From: Wurfbainia villosa
Lineage: Eukaryota; Streptophyta; Magnoliopsida; Zingiberales; Zingiberaceae
Length of the DNA: 64,000 nucleotides
Direction of reading: 5' to 3'
Assembly (NCBI GenBank): GCA_025175895.1
Contig: CM046008.1
Span: 26,739,255 to 26,803,254, forward strand
Shown here in pieces: positions 1 to 10,620 of the stretch. A model generated the notes under the pieces. That model worked only from the letters and a program-made list of their open reading frames with translations. It made no database searches and had not been told where the DNA came from. Position 1 is the first letter of the stretch. The number at the start of each line of letters is the position of its first letter. Both the position numbers and the translations under genes were made by a program.

Positions 1-1809
1 TGCGTTGCGGAAACCTCGGAAGCCCCCGGCCACGGATCCGTGCGAAGTATAAAAATTATAATTACATGTATGTGCTTACAGAAATCCTAGATCTACCTTA
101 GATCTAAGAGGTTAGAATGTTACCCTCGTAGCGACGCCCTTCGCTTATCCCGCTCGTCCAAAAGTTCGCCGGAACTCGAGAGTGTCAAGTGCACACTCCT
201 CTATGGTATCCACACAAGCAATAGGTGGAGAAAAAGACACTTGAGTGTGCTAGCACTCCTCTATGGTGTCTCGGCAAGATGAGGTTGGAGAGGGAGAGCT
301 TGAGAGAAAAAAATTCCCAAGGAAGAAGATGATGTTATGGAGAGTTACACACAAAAATGAATTTCACCCATGAAACCCCTAAAGTGTTGGCCGGCCACAT
401 TATGGAGAGGGAGTTACATGCATGCATGTAACTCCCATGTCCCTTGGTCTCCCTCATGAGGTGGCACCAATTGACAAAGTCAATGATGATGTGGAGTATC
501 ATCATTGGCCGGCCATGCCTAGTCATCATCATGACATGGCATTTGGTCAAGTCAAACTTGACCTTTCATCTTCCCTCTCAAGTCAAGTCAAACTTGACCT
601 CTAATCTCCCATGGTTGATCAAATCTAACCAATTGACTCAAGTCAATTTAATATAATGAATCTCTATTCATTAATTTAAATTGATTTGATGAATCAAATC
701 TCAATTAGACTCATTCAACACTTGAATCAACTTGAGTCTAACTCAATTAGTCTAATTTGGATTACTCTTAATCCAATTTGGTTCATCCCATGAACCTAAT
801 CCTCATGGTTCATCATATGAACCTAATCTCCATCTAATTTCTCTTATGTGTGTGACCCTATAGGTTCTTGTAATGTTGGCAATGTCCCTAAACCGATTTA
901 GGAACATAAGCAATGAGCGGTATCTAGCAACACATCATTGCTACCCAAGTTACAAGAATGTTGAGCTCCAACATCACCTTTGTGACTACTAATTGTGACT
1001 CTCACAATATGTGACAATGTCCCTCTATCCTTGACATCTAGATTGACCGATCGAGGCATAGACCGTGTCATCCTCGGTACAATCTAAATCTTGAACTCCA
1101 AGTAGACTCACTCTAATCAAATGAGCTCAATATCTCATATTGACTCATTTGGGCATGGCCATGCACTTCGTGGTCTCACTCTATCAAGAATATCGATGTC
1201 ACCCCCGTCATATAGGAGGGATAGATCCCATCTACATCACTTACATCCCTCCGCATAATTCGTTACATACCCAGTAATCGCCTTTATAGTCCACCCATTT
1301 ACGGGTGACGTTTGACGAAGCCAAAGTATGCAACTCCTTATGTAGGGAACCATGGTGACTTCAGGTCTAAGGACTAATAGTCATACTAATAGCCACATGA
1401 GAAAGTATATGACACTCATATAATGATCCATGATACTTTCTCATGGCGGGTCATTCAGTATACATTCTCCAATGCATACCCATGTGTCAACTTGATATCT
1501 CATATCCATGACTTGTGAGATCAAGTCATCTTGTTGACCTACATGCTAGTCTCTATGCATTAACATTGTCCCTGAATGTTAATACTCGACTAGGAATGAT
1601 TAAGAGTAGTGTTCTCTATATCATCTCATTATCGATTCAACCAATCGATTGATATAGATAAGAACCTACTACTCAAGGACATTATTATATTTAGTTATTT
1701 GGCACCAATACAAGTAAATATAATAACCATGCCTTTATAAATAGGAATATGATACAATAAAGTCCATACAACAATCATCATATGATTGGCTCTAGGGCTT
1801 TCACTAACA
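1..1809 (-). repeat. A-type copia LTR, truncated by window start
   Basis: The sequence runs parallel to the LTR-like block at 18075-19862 and, in reverse complement, to the start of the A LTRs at 41029, 48079 and 55116. Read on the minus strand it starts TGTTAGTGAAAGCCC at the right edge. The other end lies about 30 bases left of base 1, judging by the full A LTR, which continues past the matching point. It interrupts a B LTR, which resumes at 1810. No interior of this element is visible, so it is either a solo LTR or the end of an element to the left. It carries no convincing gene; the short ORFs at 335-656 and 1695-1889 are chance. Confidence 0.8.
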
Positions 1810-2560
1810 AAAGGCTCACAACAGAGATAGCTTTGGACAAACCATTGGTATGGTTGTAGTGTGATTTGGTGTTGGTTTGTCTTGACCATAGAATCACACT
1901 AGTACACTTTGTGTATATTGAGCAGGACCTACTTAGAGATGATTCGATTTATTGCTTACTACATAATCGAATCGAACCTCAGATATTATATTGTACATAC
2001 TCTTAATCCTGATATAATAACGGACACATATACTTAGTATTCATTTCTTTGATTTACCAATGGGAGAGATTTATAGATCAAATCGATAGGCTCGGTAAGT
2101 TGAGAAATGATATTATTTATATGGTATGTTGTTGATAATAGGAGGAAACCATGTCCTATATATTAGGATGATGATGTCCCCTTGAGGAGCTCATAAGGTT
2201 CATCATGTAAACCCTGCAGGTGGACTTGGTCCGGCATGATGAAAAGGTTGAGTGATACTACTCATGGAGTTAGATGTTGATTAATTAATGGTTAGTAAAT
2301 TAATTAATCGATGAACATTCGAGATCTTAAACACGGGGAGAAAATGTACAAATAATATATGGAGCCCATATTAACTTATGGTGGTTGGTGAGGTAGATCA
2401 ATGATAATCCTTTAGTGGATTGGATTATCATTAATGGATCGGACTTTATGTGGGCTTGATCCATTGGGTGGCCAAGATCCAACTCCTCCTCATGGTCCCT
2501 ATTGTATCCTATTAATACCTCAAGAAGCCTAGATCCAATGGATGGAAACAAAACTCTAGA

Positions 2561-2660
2561 TCCAAAGGTAGAGATTAAATCTCTAGATCCGACGGTTGAG
2601 ATTAAATCTCTAGATCCGACGATTGAGATTAAATCGCTAGAACCAATGGTGGAGATTAAA
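2561..2660 (+). repeat. 27-bp tandem repeat in B LTR
   Basis: About four units of a 27-bp motif containing TCTAGATCC and GAGATTAAA. Because 27 is divisible by 3, the array stays open and yields nine-residue peptide repeats (SLDPTVEIK-like) in spurious ORFs on both strands. The same block sits just upstream of the TATA box in every B LTR of this window. Confidence 0.85.
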
Positions 2661-2680
2661 ACAAGGCTTATCCCTAACTC

Positions 2681-2688
2681 TATAAAAG
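2681..2688 (+). promoter_or_regulatory. Candidate TATA box of B LTR
   Basis: TATAAAAG within CTCTATAAAAGGA, at the same place as TATAAAA at 35030-35036 (plus) and 25771-25777 and 32670-32676 (minus). It is a plausible U3 promoter element; activity cannot be judged from sequence. Confidence 0.5.
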
Positions 2689-3500
2689 GAGAGGAGGGGG
2701 TAGGCAGCAAGAGAATCCCATTAGAGATAGGATTATGGTTAAGGTGGGCGACAAGCTTGAGGGTTAGGGTTTGGAGTTGGCAGCACCAAATAAGGAAACT
2801 TATTCCTTATCTTCTTCTTCTTCAAGGTGGCCGGCGCCCATACAACCCTTTCTAGCCCTTGGCCGGCATCAAAATCATCCCTTCTCCTTCTCTTTGGCTG
2901 GTGGAAACATAGCTTAAGGTCTTCCCTTGGAGGTTGTGGCCGGAATCCATCTTTCTCCTTCTCCTTGTTGGCCGGCGGCAAGCAATTTGCTTGTTGCTTG
3001 TTGGTTGGCTAAAGAAAGGAGAAGGGTCTTGTTTATATTCTTCCTCTTGCTTGGAACGAGCAAGGAAGGAAGATTGGTGATCTAGGAGCTTCAACTTTTG
3101 GTAGATCGTCGCCCACACGACGTCCGAAAGGAGGAAGGTCATACAATAGAAGATCGAGAGGTATATCACTTATCTATCTTCATGTGTAACATGTTTATAT
3201 TTGTTTTTCAATTATATGAATGTTATATTCTGTTTTGTGGCTAATATAACTTGGACCCCGAACATAAATACAAAATTCGGTGATTCGTACATCATCTTTT
3301 CCACGACTATTCGTAAAATAGAGGTTGGTTGCTTGAACAACAAGTTTATTCAAGAGACTACTCTAATCGAATAGAACGACGATGACAAGGTTGCTTAGGC
3401 AATCCCTCTTGTCAAGGATAAATTTTTTTTATCCAGGGACGTAGAAGGGATCGCCATGAACAAGCGACTGAGTTGAAGTGGGAAGCGAAGTTTCCTACCT

Positions 3501-3613
3501 TCAGCGAATTTCCCCTCGATCTTCGGCAGATGAATATTTGAGCCAACCATCTCTTGATGTAGTGCTTGTTGCGGCAGTTAGTCCTCGACAATCGACTTGG
3601 CTCTGATACCACA
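3501..3613 (-). other. Remnant of element D interior with primer-binding site
   Basis: Read on the minus strand, LTR D is followed by TGGTATCAGAGCC (plus 3599-3611), the initiator-Met tRNA primer site used by all elements here. About 100 bases of interior follow, then the element is cut off by the B LTR. No coding content remains. Confidence 0.65.
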
Positions 3614-4805
3614 TGTAGGTGCGATGGTGGGCCGGCTAGAGGTGGGGTGAATAGCCCTTATCGTAGACGATGATAGTCGTTCGTTGATTGCTCGTCTACA
3701 AACACTATTAGTGCAAGCGGAATATACTAATATAAATAATTAAAACAAATGCAAAGAAAGAATAGAAAGCACAAATGCTAACACAACAATGTAACGTGGT
3801 TCACTGTCTCACCGTTAATCCATGGTCCAAGGCAAATCACGTCTTAAGCTTTCCACTATTCTCTCCTTTGCACCAAGCTAGGTGGAGGTAACCTCTTTTA
3901 CACAAGAATCACTCCTCTTACAATATAATGTAAAAAAGCTTAAGTAAGAGGATGGAAAACGTGTTGGCCACTTGGGAGAAGTTTAGAGCATAAACATTAG
4001 CCTCTCAAAGGCCCACACCCCTTCTCTTTATAGAGGAAGAGGATTTCTTTCTGTTGACACAGCAGCAGTCGACTGATGCCCTGATCAGTCGATTGATCCT
4101 GTAGTCGTTGCCTAATAACGGCTTCTTCCACGTTGGATTCCAACCAACGACTCCCACATCAGTCAACTGATCATCTCATCAGTCGAGTGTTGGAAGTGAA
4201 CACTCGATTGCTCACCATTCTGTGCTCGAAACCCTTACGACCAGTCGACTGATGCTTTCATCAGTCGACTGGTGGTCTTGGCAGTCAACTGTCGATCCAT
4301 AGAAGTCGACTGGTGGCACATGAACCAGACTCGAACACTAGTCGAGTCACAGTCGACTGATGTCGAGAAATCCCATCCGACACTTAGCCAATTAGCCAAG
4401 TTTCACATAAGCGCACTACCCCTTCTCGGGTTACATTTGCTCACTCTCATTCCTTGAAGTCCCTCGCCTTTGAAGTTGTCTTCGTCCGACCACATCCCTC
4501 GGATGTGCCAAGCGCATGACTCTGCAGTGCTATCCTTCGCGTCTAACCCTGAAGTCTACTTCCTCCGTCTTCACTCCAATGCTCATCGTCCGACGGTCCC
4601 TTGGATGCTCCAAGTGCACGGCTTCCGCTAAGCCATCCTTCACCGACTAAAGGATCGAGTCATGAGATGTGAAACTCGCCAATGCTCCATATGCGAATTA
4701 CTAAGTTCTACAAGACTCCATCGCACATATCAAATCCAATCATCCTAACTTAAACCCTTTGCCACACACATCAAAACCATATCCCATGGGTTGATTGCCC
4801 TAACA
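3614..4805 (-). repeat. LTR D (5' LTR of a truncated minus-strand element)
   Basis: Bounded by TGTAGGTGCG at the left and TGCCCTAACA at the right, with a primer-binding site immediately left, so it is the 5' LTR of a minus-strand element. It shares layout with LTR C: a ...GGGGTGAATAG... start, a TAACGTGGTTC block, then a cluster of CAGTCGACTG palindromes (about 4055-4360). A TATA-like box reads CTATAAAG on the minus strand near 4025-4035. The 62-residue ORF at 4272-4457 is only the palindrome cluster in translation. Confidence 0.75.
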
Positions 4806-5869
4806 ATACCTTGAGTCCCACTCATCGAGTCTAATCTACATTAGACTCAACCCGATGTCCCAATGGCTCATCACTTGAGCCATCTCCAACTCAAATGTCC
4901 TAAGTGTGTGACCCAATAAGTTCTCGTAACGTTGGCAATGTTTCTAAAGCCCTTTTAGAGACATAAGCAATGAGCGGCATCTAGCAATACAATATTGCTA
5001 CCCAAGTGATGAGAATGTCTAGATCTGACATAACCTTTTCGTGACTACTATCGTGTATGACTTAGTCCTTCTATCCTTGATATCTAGATTGATCAATGAG
5101 GCATAGACTGTGTCATCCTCTTATCAATCATGAGTTTCTTGATCTCCAAGTAGACTACTCGACCAAATAAGCTCAATATCTCATATTGACTTATTCGAGC
5201 ATGGTCATGCATTTTTAGCAGTCCTACTCTATCAAGGGGCCCATAGATATCACTTCCGATATATGGAAGGGATAGATCCCATCTACATCACTCACATCCC
5301 TCCGCATAACTTATTGCATACCCAGTGATCACCTTTATAGTCACCTTGTTACAAGTGATGTTTGACGAAGCTAAAGTATACAACTCATTATGTAGGGAAT
5401 CGTAGTGACTTCAGGTCTAATGATTATTCATACCAATAGTCACATGAGAAAGTTTATGATAATCATATAACTATCCATGAAACTTTCTCATGGTGGGTCA
5501 ATTCAGTACATAGTCTCTAATATATACCCATGTGTCAACTCGATATCACATATCCATGACTTGTGAGATTAATTCATCAATTGACCTACATGCTAGTCTC
5601 TATGGATTAATATTATCCTTGCATATTAATACTCGACTATGAATAGTTAAGAGTAGTGTTCTATGTATATATATATATAGGCTCTCACTATCAATTCAAC
5701 TAATTGATATGCTTACCTGAACCTACAATTCAAGGACACTATTATATTATTCATATAGCACAGATAAGAAATAATATAATAAGTAAACCTTGCCTGTTAT
5801 TAATGAAATATGATACATATGATCCTTAATCAATCATCTCATGATTGACACTAATGGCTGACACTAATA
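4806..5869 (-). repeat. 3' LTR of minus-strand copia A2, truncated
   Basis: Homologous to the A LTRs: it has the shared blocks of the tRNA-like leader region, the 'ATAGATCCCATCTACATCACTC' stretch and the 'CATGAGAAAGTTTATGA' stretch, all inverted relative to 41029-42892. Its minus-strand start is TATTAGTGTCAGCC, preceded by a polypurine tract. The other end is cut by LTR D. It also contains a short TA microsatellite near 5669. Confidence 0.75.
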
Positions 5870-5882
5870 ATCTCCCACTAGC
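5870..5882 (-). other. Polypurine tract of copia A2
   Basis: On the minus strand it reads GCTAGTGGGAGAT directly before the LTR, matching AGTGGGAGAT before the A LTR at 48079. It primes plus-strand DNA synthesis in this family. Confidence 0.7.
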
Positions 5883-6240
5883 ACTAGTGTCAATCACTGT
5901 AATCTCTAAGACCTAGTGACCTAGTATGACCATCATGCTTTCTCTGTGCTAAAGCCTTGGTCAAGGGATCCGCAATGTTAGCATCTGTATCTACTCTATA
6001 TATCTGCACATCTCCTCTATCGATGATCTCTCAAATGAGGTGATACCACCGTAGTATATGTTTGGAACGTTGGTGAGAACAAGGTTCCTTAGCGTGTGCT
6101 ATAGCCCCGTTGTTGTTACAATAAATCTCTATAGGGTTCATGATGCTAGGAACTACACCAAGCTCAGAAACAAACTTCCTAATTCAAACAGCCTCCTTTG
6201 CCGCATCTAAAGAAGTAATATACTCGGCCTTTGTAGTAGA
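5883..6240 (-). pseudogene. C-terminal RNase H of copia A2 pol, separated fragment
   Basis: The minus-strand translation reproduces the end of copia RNase H: the 'AEYI..AAKEAV' block, the 'IYCNNNGAI..AKEP..HQRSKHI' block, and 'NIADPLTKALAQ', as in the tandem copies near 47820-48064. It contains stop codons, for example where the family has WLRKF. The rest of RNase H lies at 14801 onward; the C element was inserted between the two parts. The join falls in the 'DSTTKAEY' motif. Confidence 0.8.
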
Positions 6241-7610
6241 TGTTAGGAATATTGGAACAGCTAGAGGGGGTGAATAGCGTCAATGTAATTCTTTCGCGTT
6301 TGTTTCTACAATTTCGTTAGCGCAGCAGAAATAGAAAAGTAATAACGATAACGAAATACACAACACGCTAACACAACGATATAACGTGGTTCGGAACCGC
6401 ACGGTTCCTACTCCACGGATCGGGTTCGTACGAACCCTAGCGATGCCACAAACACCACTAATCAATAAACTCCTTCTCGACAACAAGTCGGAGGCGGAGA
6501 AACCTCGTACAAATGTTTACAACAATAAACAAGTAGATACAAGAAAATACAATATTAAATACAAAAGCAAGTAAAGGAAAAACACTTTACACGAGCTTTG
6601 GATTGCTTGATCTTTGATTGCCTTGAACTAGCTTTGAAGGACTGGAAAGCACCAACTTCCCCCTTCAATTTTGCTCAAGAAAAATCGCTATCTTTTCCTC
6701 CATCACGAGCTCCTTATATAGCTTCAACCTGTGCTGGAAAAGGTTGATCAGTCGACTGATCGGGACCATCAGTCGACTGATCACACTGTTGCTGTGAGAC
6801 AATGGTGTAATCCACGCTGGAAAAATCCAACGGCTAGGACATCAGTCGACTGAGCATGACCATCAGTCGACTGATGAGCCATCACTCGACTGCTCGTCTC
6901 AGCAGTCGAGTGAGACTCCATTCTGTGGCCGAAAATCTATGCATCAGTCGACTGATCACATGATCAGTCGACTGCTCGTCCATCAGTCGACTGCCTAACA
7001 GTGGCAGTCGACTGCTAGGTCACTTCCCGCAGTCAAACCCTAGTTGACTTGGTCCAGTCGACTGCAACATGACATCAGTCGACTGACACACCTCAACCAT
7101 GAGGTTTTAACCCAAAGTATGGTTCCCCCATACTTGCTAGACCACCCTTAGCCTAGACTTAAGCCTTCTAGCCACCTCCATCATCCTCACGCCTCTCGGA
7201 TCCCTCCAAGTCATCCATGACTTGTTCATCCATCGCGCTAGCCTTCAGGTGCTTCCATCGGCTATGTCATGCTACGGTATCTACACCGCCAAGGCACATT
7301 GGACTTACGCCGCCAAGACTCCTCTTGGACTTTACGCCGCCAACCATTGGACTTATGCTTCCAAGACTACCTCTTGAACTTTACGCTGCCAATATCAATC
7401 CCCTTGGACTTCTAATGCCAACCATGCCAAGATCATGCTTGGACTTTTCATTTGCCAAGACCATGCTTGGACTTTTCCAAATGCCAAGTACTCAAGACTT
7501 GGACTTCCATATGACACTTACATTGTAATATGTTTTTGTCGAACATCAAAACATCACTCGAGCCAAACTCGAGTCCTGGTCAATCATGACCTGGGCCGAT
7601 TGCACCAACA
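6241..7610 (-). repeat. 3' LTR of element C
   Basis: TGTTAGGAATATTG...GCACCAACA, near-identical over its first ~480 bases to the right LTR. It holds a cluster of CAGTCGACTG palindromes (about 6747-7085), a minus-strand TATATAAGG box (6712-6720), and short repeats built on 'CCAAGACCATGCTTGGACTTTTC'-like units near 7270-7500. The 103-residue ORF at 7217-7528 is those repeats in translation. It is 92 bases longer than its partner, with almost all the difference in the palindrome cluster. Confidence 0.88.
6747..7085 (-). repeat. Cluster of CAGTCGACTG palindromes in LTR C
   Basis: More than ten copies of a palindrome centred on GTCGAC, usually within TCAGTCGACTGAT, spaced irregularly at 10-60 bases. 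Related clusters are in LTR D (about 4055-4360) and, more diverged, in the truncated LTR at 38205-38520. The spacing is irregular, so this is not a simple tandem array. Confidence 0.85.
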
Positions 7611-7623
7611 ATCTCCCCTTTTT
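7611..7623 (-). other. Polypurine tract of element C
   Basis: On the minus strand it reads AAAAAGGGGAGAT just before the 3' LTR. The truncated relative has AAAAAGGGGGAGAT at the same place (37606-37619). Confidence 0.75.
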
Positions 7624-9346
7624 GATGTTTGACAAAAACCAAACAAATTATTGAGTTAGAACACTAACTCAAATCCCTTACCAATTATCCCAAATTGGTA
7701 AATACTCTCTAAATGTTCTCCCCCAAACATTCTCCCCCTTTTTGACTAACATCAAAAAGGTTTTCTCTCCAAGGAGGTCAACGTCTCATGTCCCAATGAG
7801 ATCTTACAATCTCCCCCTTGGTCCAAAAATACTTAGGATGCCTACCATCTTCCTAGTGATAAGTCCAATATCACTCAAGAGAGGCAATCCTATTTACTCT
7901 CCCAATTGGGTATCAAAAACCCATCAATTTTCCCAATCGATGATACTCTCCCAAAACTTCTCTTCCTCAAGAAGGAGAAAAACACATCCATCATCCCAAG
8001 ATGGATACCTCCCCCTAAAGGCTTGCTCCCCCTTGACCATTGCACCAACAATATCCTTGGGGAGTACCTAAGCCAATAGGAACTCTAAGCCATCAAAATT
8101 AAGGTTAGAAATTTAACATTGAACATTCCAACACTTTAAAATTGATACAAACCCTAAACACTTCTCCTAATCCATATCCAATGGATTTTCACCTTTCATC
8201 ATGCTTCCCAAAGCATATCCTAGGGTCAGGAGTGGTTAGGGACCTTAACCGCAGCTGAAATCGGGTTAAACAACTTTGGTTCAACTACTGATGTGTCTAT
8301 CGATCGACCGACCGCACGGCAATGAGTGATACAAATATTGCCGCAATGAGTCCAAATGCTGCCCATCGATCAGATCTGTAGAATCGATCCGATAACTAAA
8401 AACCTGATTTTCAGAAATCAAACTCGACCTTTGGAAATTCATAAGTAATTCTACGTAAATCAAAAAATCACGAAACTTGATACTTATATTACTTAACACA
8501 CATACAATCAGTGAAAAATTTTGGAAAAATATTTTTACCATTGAAATAGGAGATTGATACAAAATCCAAAAGTGACTAAAAACTTTAAGGTTTAAGTTCA
8601 CTTTGTATCAATCTTATCAATGGTGATTGCTATCAAAAGATAGACTTCACCAAGGTTTTTTAAAATGATTTTAAAATGTTTTTAAAACCCTATTTTGGAC
8701 CATTTTCCTTGGGCTCTATGCACATGGCTTGTACCCAAGCTTTCCTAATGATCCACATGTTGAATTAATATGAGTTTGGGTTCAACTAGATGCAAAAACT
8801 ATGCACCTTGAACGTAACTCATATCCTAGCATCTCACATGTATTTAGGGTGTATAAGTACACATACATGTCAATTTTATGTGAGATGTGAACTTTGGTTC
8901 ATTTGATCTAGGATTTCATGCATTTTCTAAGGCAACTCTACTTGATTCCCTTATGAGTGAGACTTCAAGTCATGCCATTTTCCTTAAATCAATGTTCAAT
9001 CAAATTAATGCATGAAATGATCATGGCATAGTGATGGCAAAATAAAAATATGACCAATGATCATGATGTCATGACATATGATAAAATTTAAGAACACATG
9101 ACATCTAAAATAATCCTAAACAATGACATGACATGGTATAGGATAGGATGCAACTTCATGTCATAATATATCAACTTTTATAAGCAATACAATTATACAA
9201 AAATTCATACAGACACACAAGATTTTCAGAAAAAAAAATTTCATTTAACTTAAAAATTTAGTCTTTTACATTCAAAATGGAGATTGGCTATGCTCAATCT
9301 CACTACAAAAAACTGACAACCATAGAACATCTAATATCCTCAATAT
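7624..9346 (-). other. Non-coding 3' interior of element C
   Basis: AT-rich sequence with no credible ORF on either strand. Blocks match, in inverse orientation, the 3' interior of the truncated relative at about 36100-37600. Near 8290-8400 there is a small run of CGATCGAT-like words where the relative has CAGTCGACTG-like words (36955-37000). Confidence 0.6.
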
Positions 9347-10620
9347 CTAATCGTCTGCAGGAGGTGGCGGTGGAGGAGGCTGCTGACTCAGAGTCCAGGC
9401 CCACATCATCTCAAACATATCGAGCTGACACTGCTCGATGCGGCTCTCGGACTCCTCCATCCGATCAAGACGTGCGCCGAAGGATGCCTGGCCTGCCAAT
9501 ATCTCTGACAGCCTAGAGTCAACCGACTACTAATAGTCCTGAAATCTGGACTCTAGCTGGCCATGGCGATCTGATGGACCCGCCGCTGATGTGTCTGCCG
9601 ACATCTGATCATCCTCATCAGTGGCATCTGCATCCTCGTAGTCCTCTGTCGCCTCTCTGGGTACCGAAGGAGGCTCTCTGCGTGCCCGGGGGGTGGTCGA
9701 GGCGCCAACTCCATCTGTCCAACGCCCATCCGTAGCTTTGCTAACGAGAAGTTACGAACTGATATACAGTCGTACACCTCCGATAGCGCTCTCAGAGAAC
9801 CCCTGTGGATGTTGACGCCTACGGAGTCTAGCCATGCTGTGATGATATGACCAAATGGCATATGCACTTTCCCTTGTACAGGGGAAGTGAAATGCACAAT
9901 GCAATGAAACATGTTTAGTGCAAAGTTAATGTCTAACCTATGACGCATGGCGTATAAAAGAAAGAGATGGGGAGGTCGAATCTTGGCCAGACCCCGAGTG
10001 ACGATGGGAAGAAAACACCCAACAATGACCTTGTAAAGGACATTGTCAGGTGCAGATAACTCAGTGATAGGAAATAGATTCTGGGCCGGTGGACGAGGAT
10101 AACCAAAGATATGCTCATGCATGGACTCCATAGAGATATGGTCAAAAGGCTCAGGTAAAGGAAAATCCATGGTAGGGTAAAAGATAAAAGTGTCATCTGA
10201 GGGCCTACACTCGAGAAACTCCTGCAGTATCGCAGGAGTGAACTCTAACTCGCGTTTTGCAATGCGAGTAGTGTAAGTAGGGCCGTCATCCACCTTTTTT
10301 AGGTTTTGATAAAATTCCTTAAGAAGGTCATCATTAATTGGATGCGTGCATAAGACGATTTTCATTAGATTGTAGTATACAATTAATTCCATGACATCAC
10401 TACAATGTCGATTGAAAAAATCCCTATCGATGTACCTAACCAACATAGGTTGGTACAATCGAGATTCACCCTCGGGTGGATCATTCCTACGGGCTCTCCT
10501 ATTATGAATGCAATGTAATGATATGACATGCAAGGACATAATACATGATTAGATAAAACCTAAATTATAACGGAAAGGAAAATTAGGGCTCGGGTAAAAA
10601 GATTGTTACTTAGGTGCCAT
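9347..10620 (-). CDS. Putative plant transposon protein (PF20167-like), spliced, with damaged C-terminal tail
   Basis: Second gene of element C, on the same strand as gag. A 111-base GT-AG intron joins a tiny first exon (MAPK) to a second exon starting RARRNDPPEG, in frame. Exon 2 is open for roughly 260 codons. I recognise the layout of the plant-specific PF20167 'putative plant transposon protein' family: 'LLKEFYQNLKK', then 'RELEFTPAILQEFL', a central 'LYKVIVGCFLPIVTRGL', 'LFLLYAMRHRLDINFALNMFHCI' and 'MPFGHIITAWLDSVGV'. Function of the family is unknown. Near 9730 the frame shifts; the other frame continues as an acidic stretch and a heptad-like segment (LDRMEESESRIEQC) ending in seven prolines and a stop at 9347. 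Two adjacent TAG codons (9527-9532) break that tail. An unspliced reading gives 328 residues from 10539. The family call is from motif memory, not a search. Confidence 0.6.
10499..10609 (-). other. Predicted 111-base intron in the second gene of element C
   Basis: The minus-strand donor is AA|GTAACAATC and the acceptor is CATAATAG|GAGAGCC. The interior is T-rich and has a CTAATCATG branch-point candidate. Removing it joins ATG GCA CCT AA to G AGA GCC CGT with no frame change, whereas the unspliced start ATG GCA CCT AAG TAA stops at once. This is prediction only. Confidence 0.6.

Larger units (their letters stand above)
1810..3500 (+). repeat. B-family copia LTR, 5' part displaced by the A-type LTR
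   Basis: Collinear with the B LTRs at 34160-35874 (plus) and, inverted, at 24974-26834 and 31848-33730. Roughly the first 190 bases of the LTR lie left of the window beyond the inserted A LTR. It holds the shared landmarks of this LTR: the 27-bp repeats, the CTATAAAAGG box and the GAAGCGAAGTTTCC tail. The tail has lost the final CCAACA and abuts a remnant of element D. Confidence 0.85.

Noticed and set aside
6747..7085. Possible CRISPR-like array of CAGTCGACTG repeats
   Set aside because: Repeats are short palindromes with irregular spacing inside an LTR of a plant retrotransposon, and no cas genes are present.
7217..7528. Proline- and leucine-rich ORF repeated at 14401-14824
   Set aside because: Translation of short repeats inside both LTRs of element C; reading frames differ between the two copies.
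9277..9516. Plus-strand 79-residue ORF
   Set aside because: It is the shadow of the acidic and coiled C-terminal tail of the minus-strand second gene of element C.
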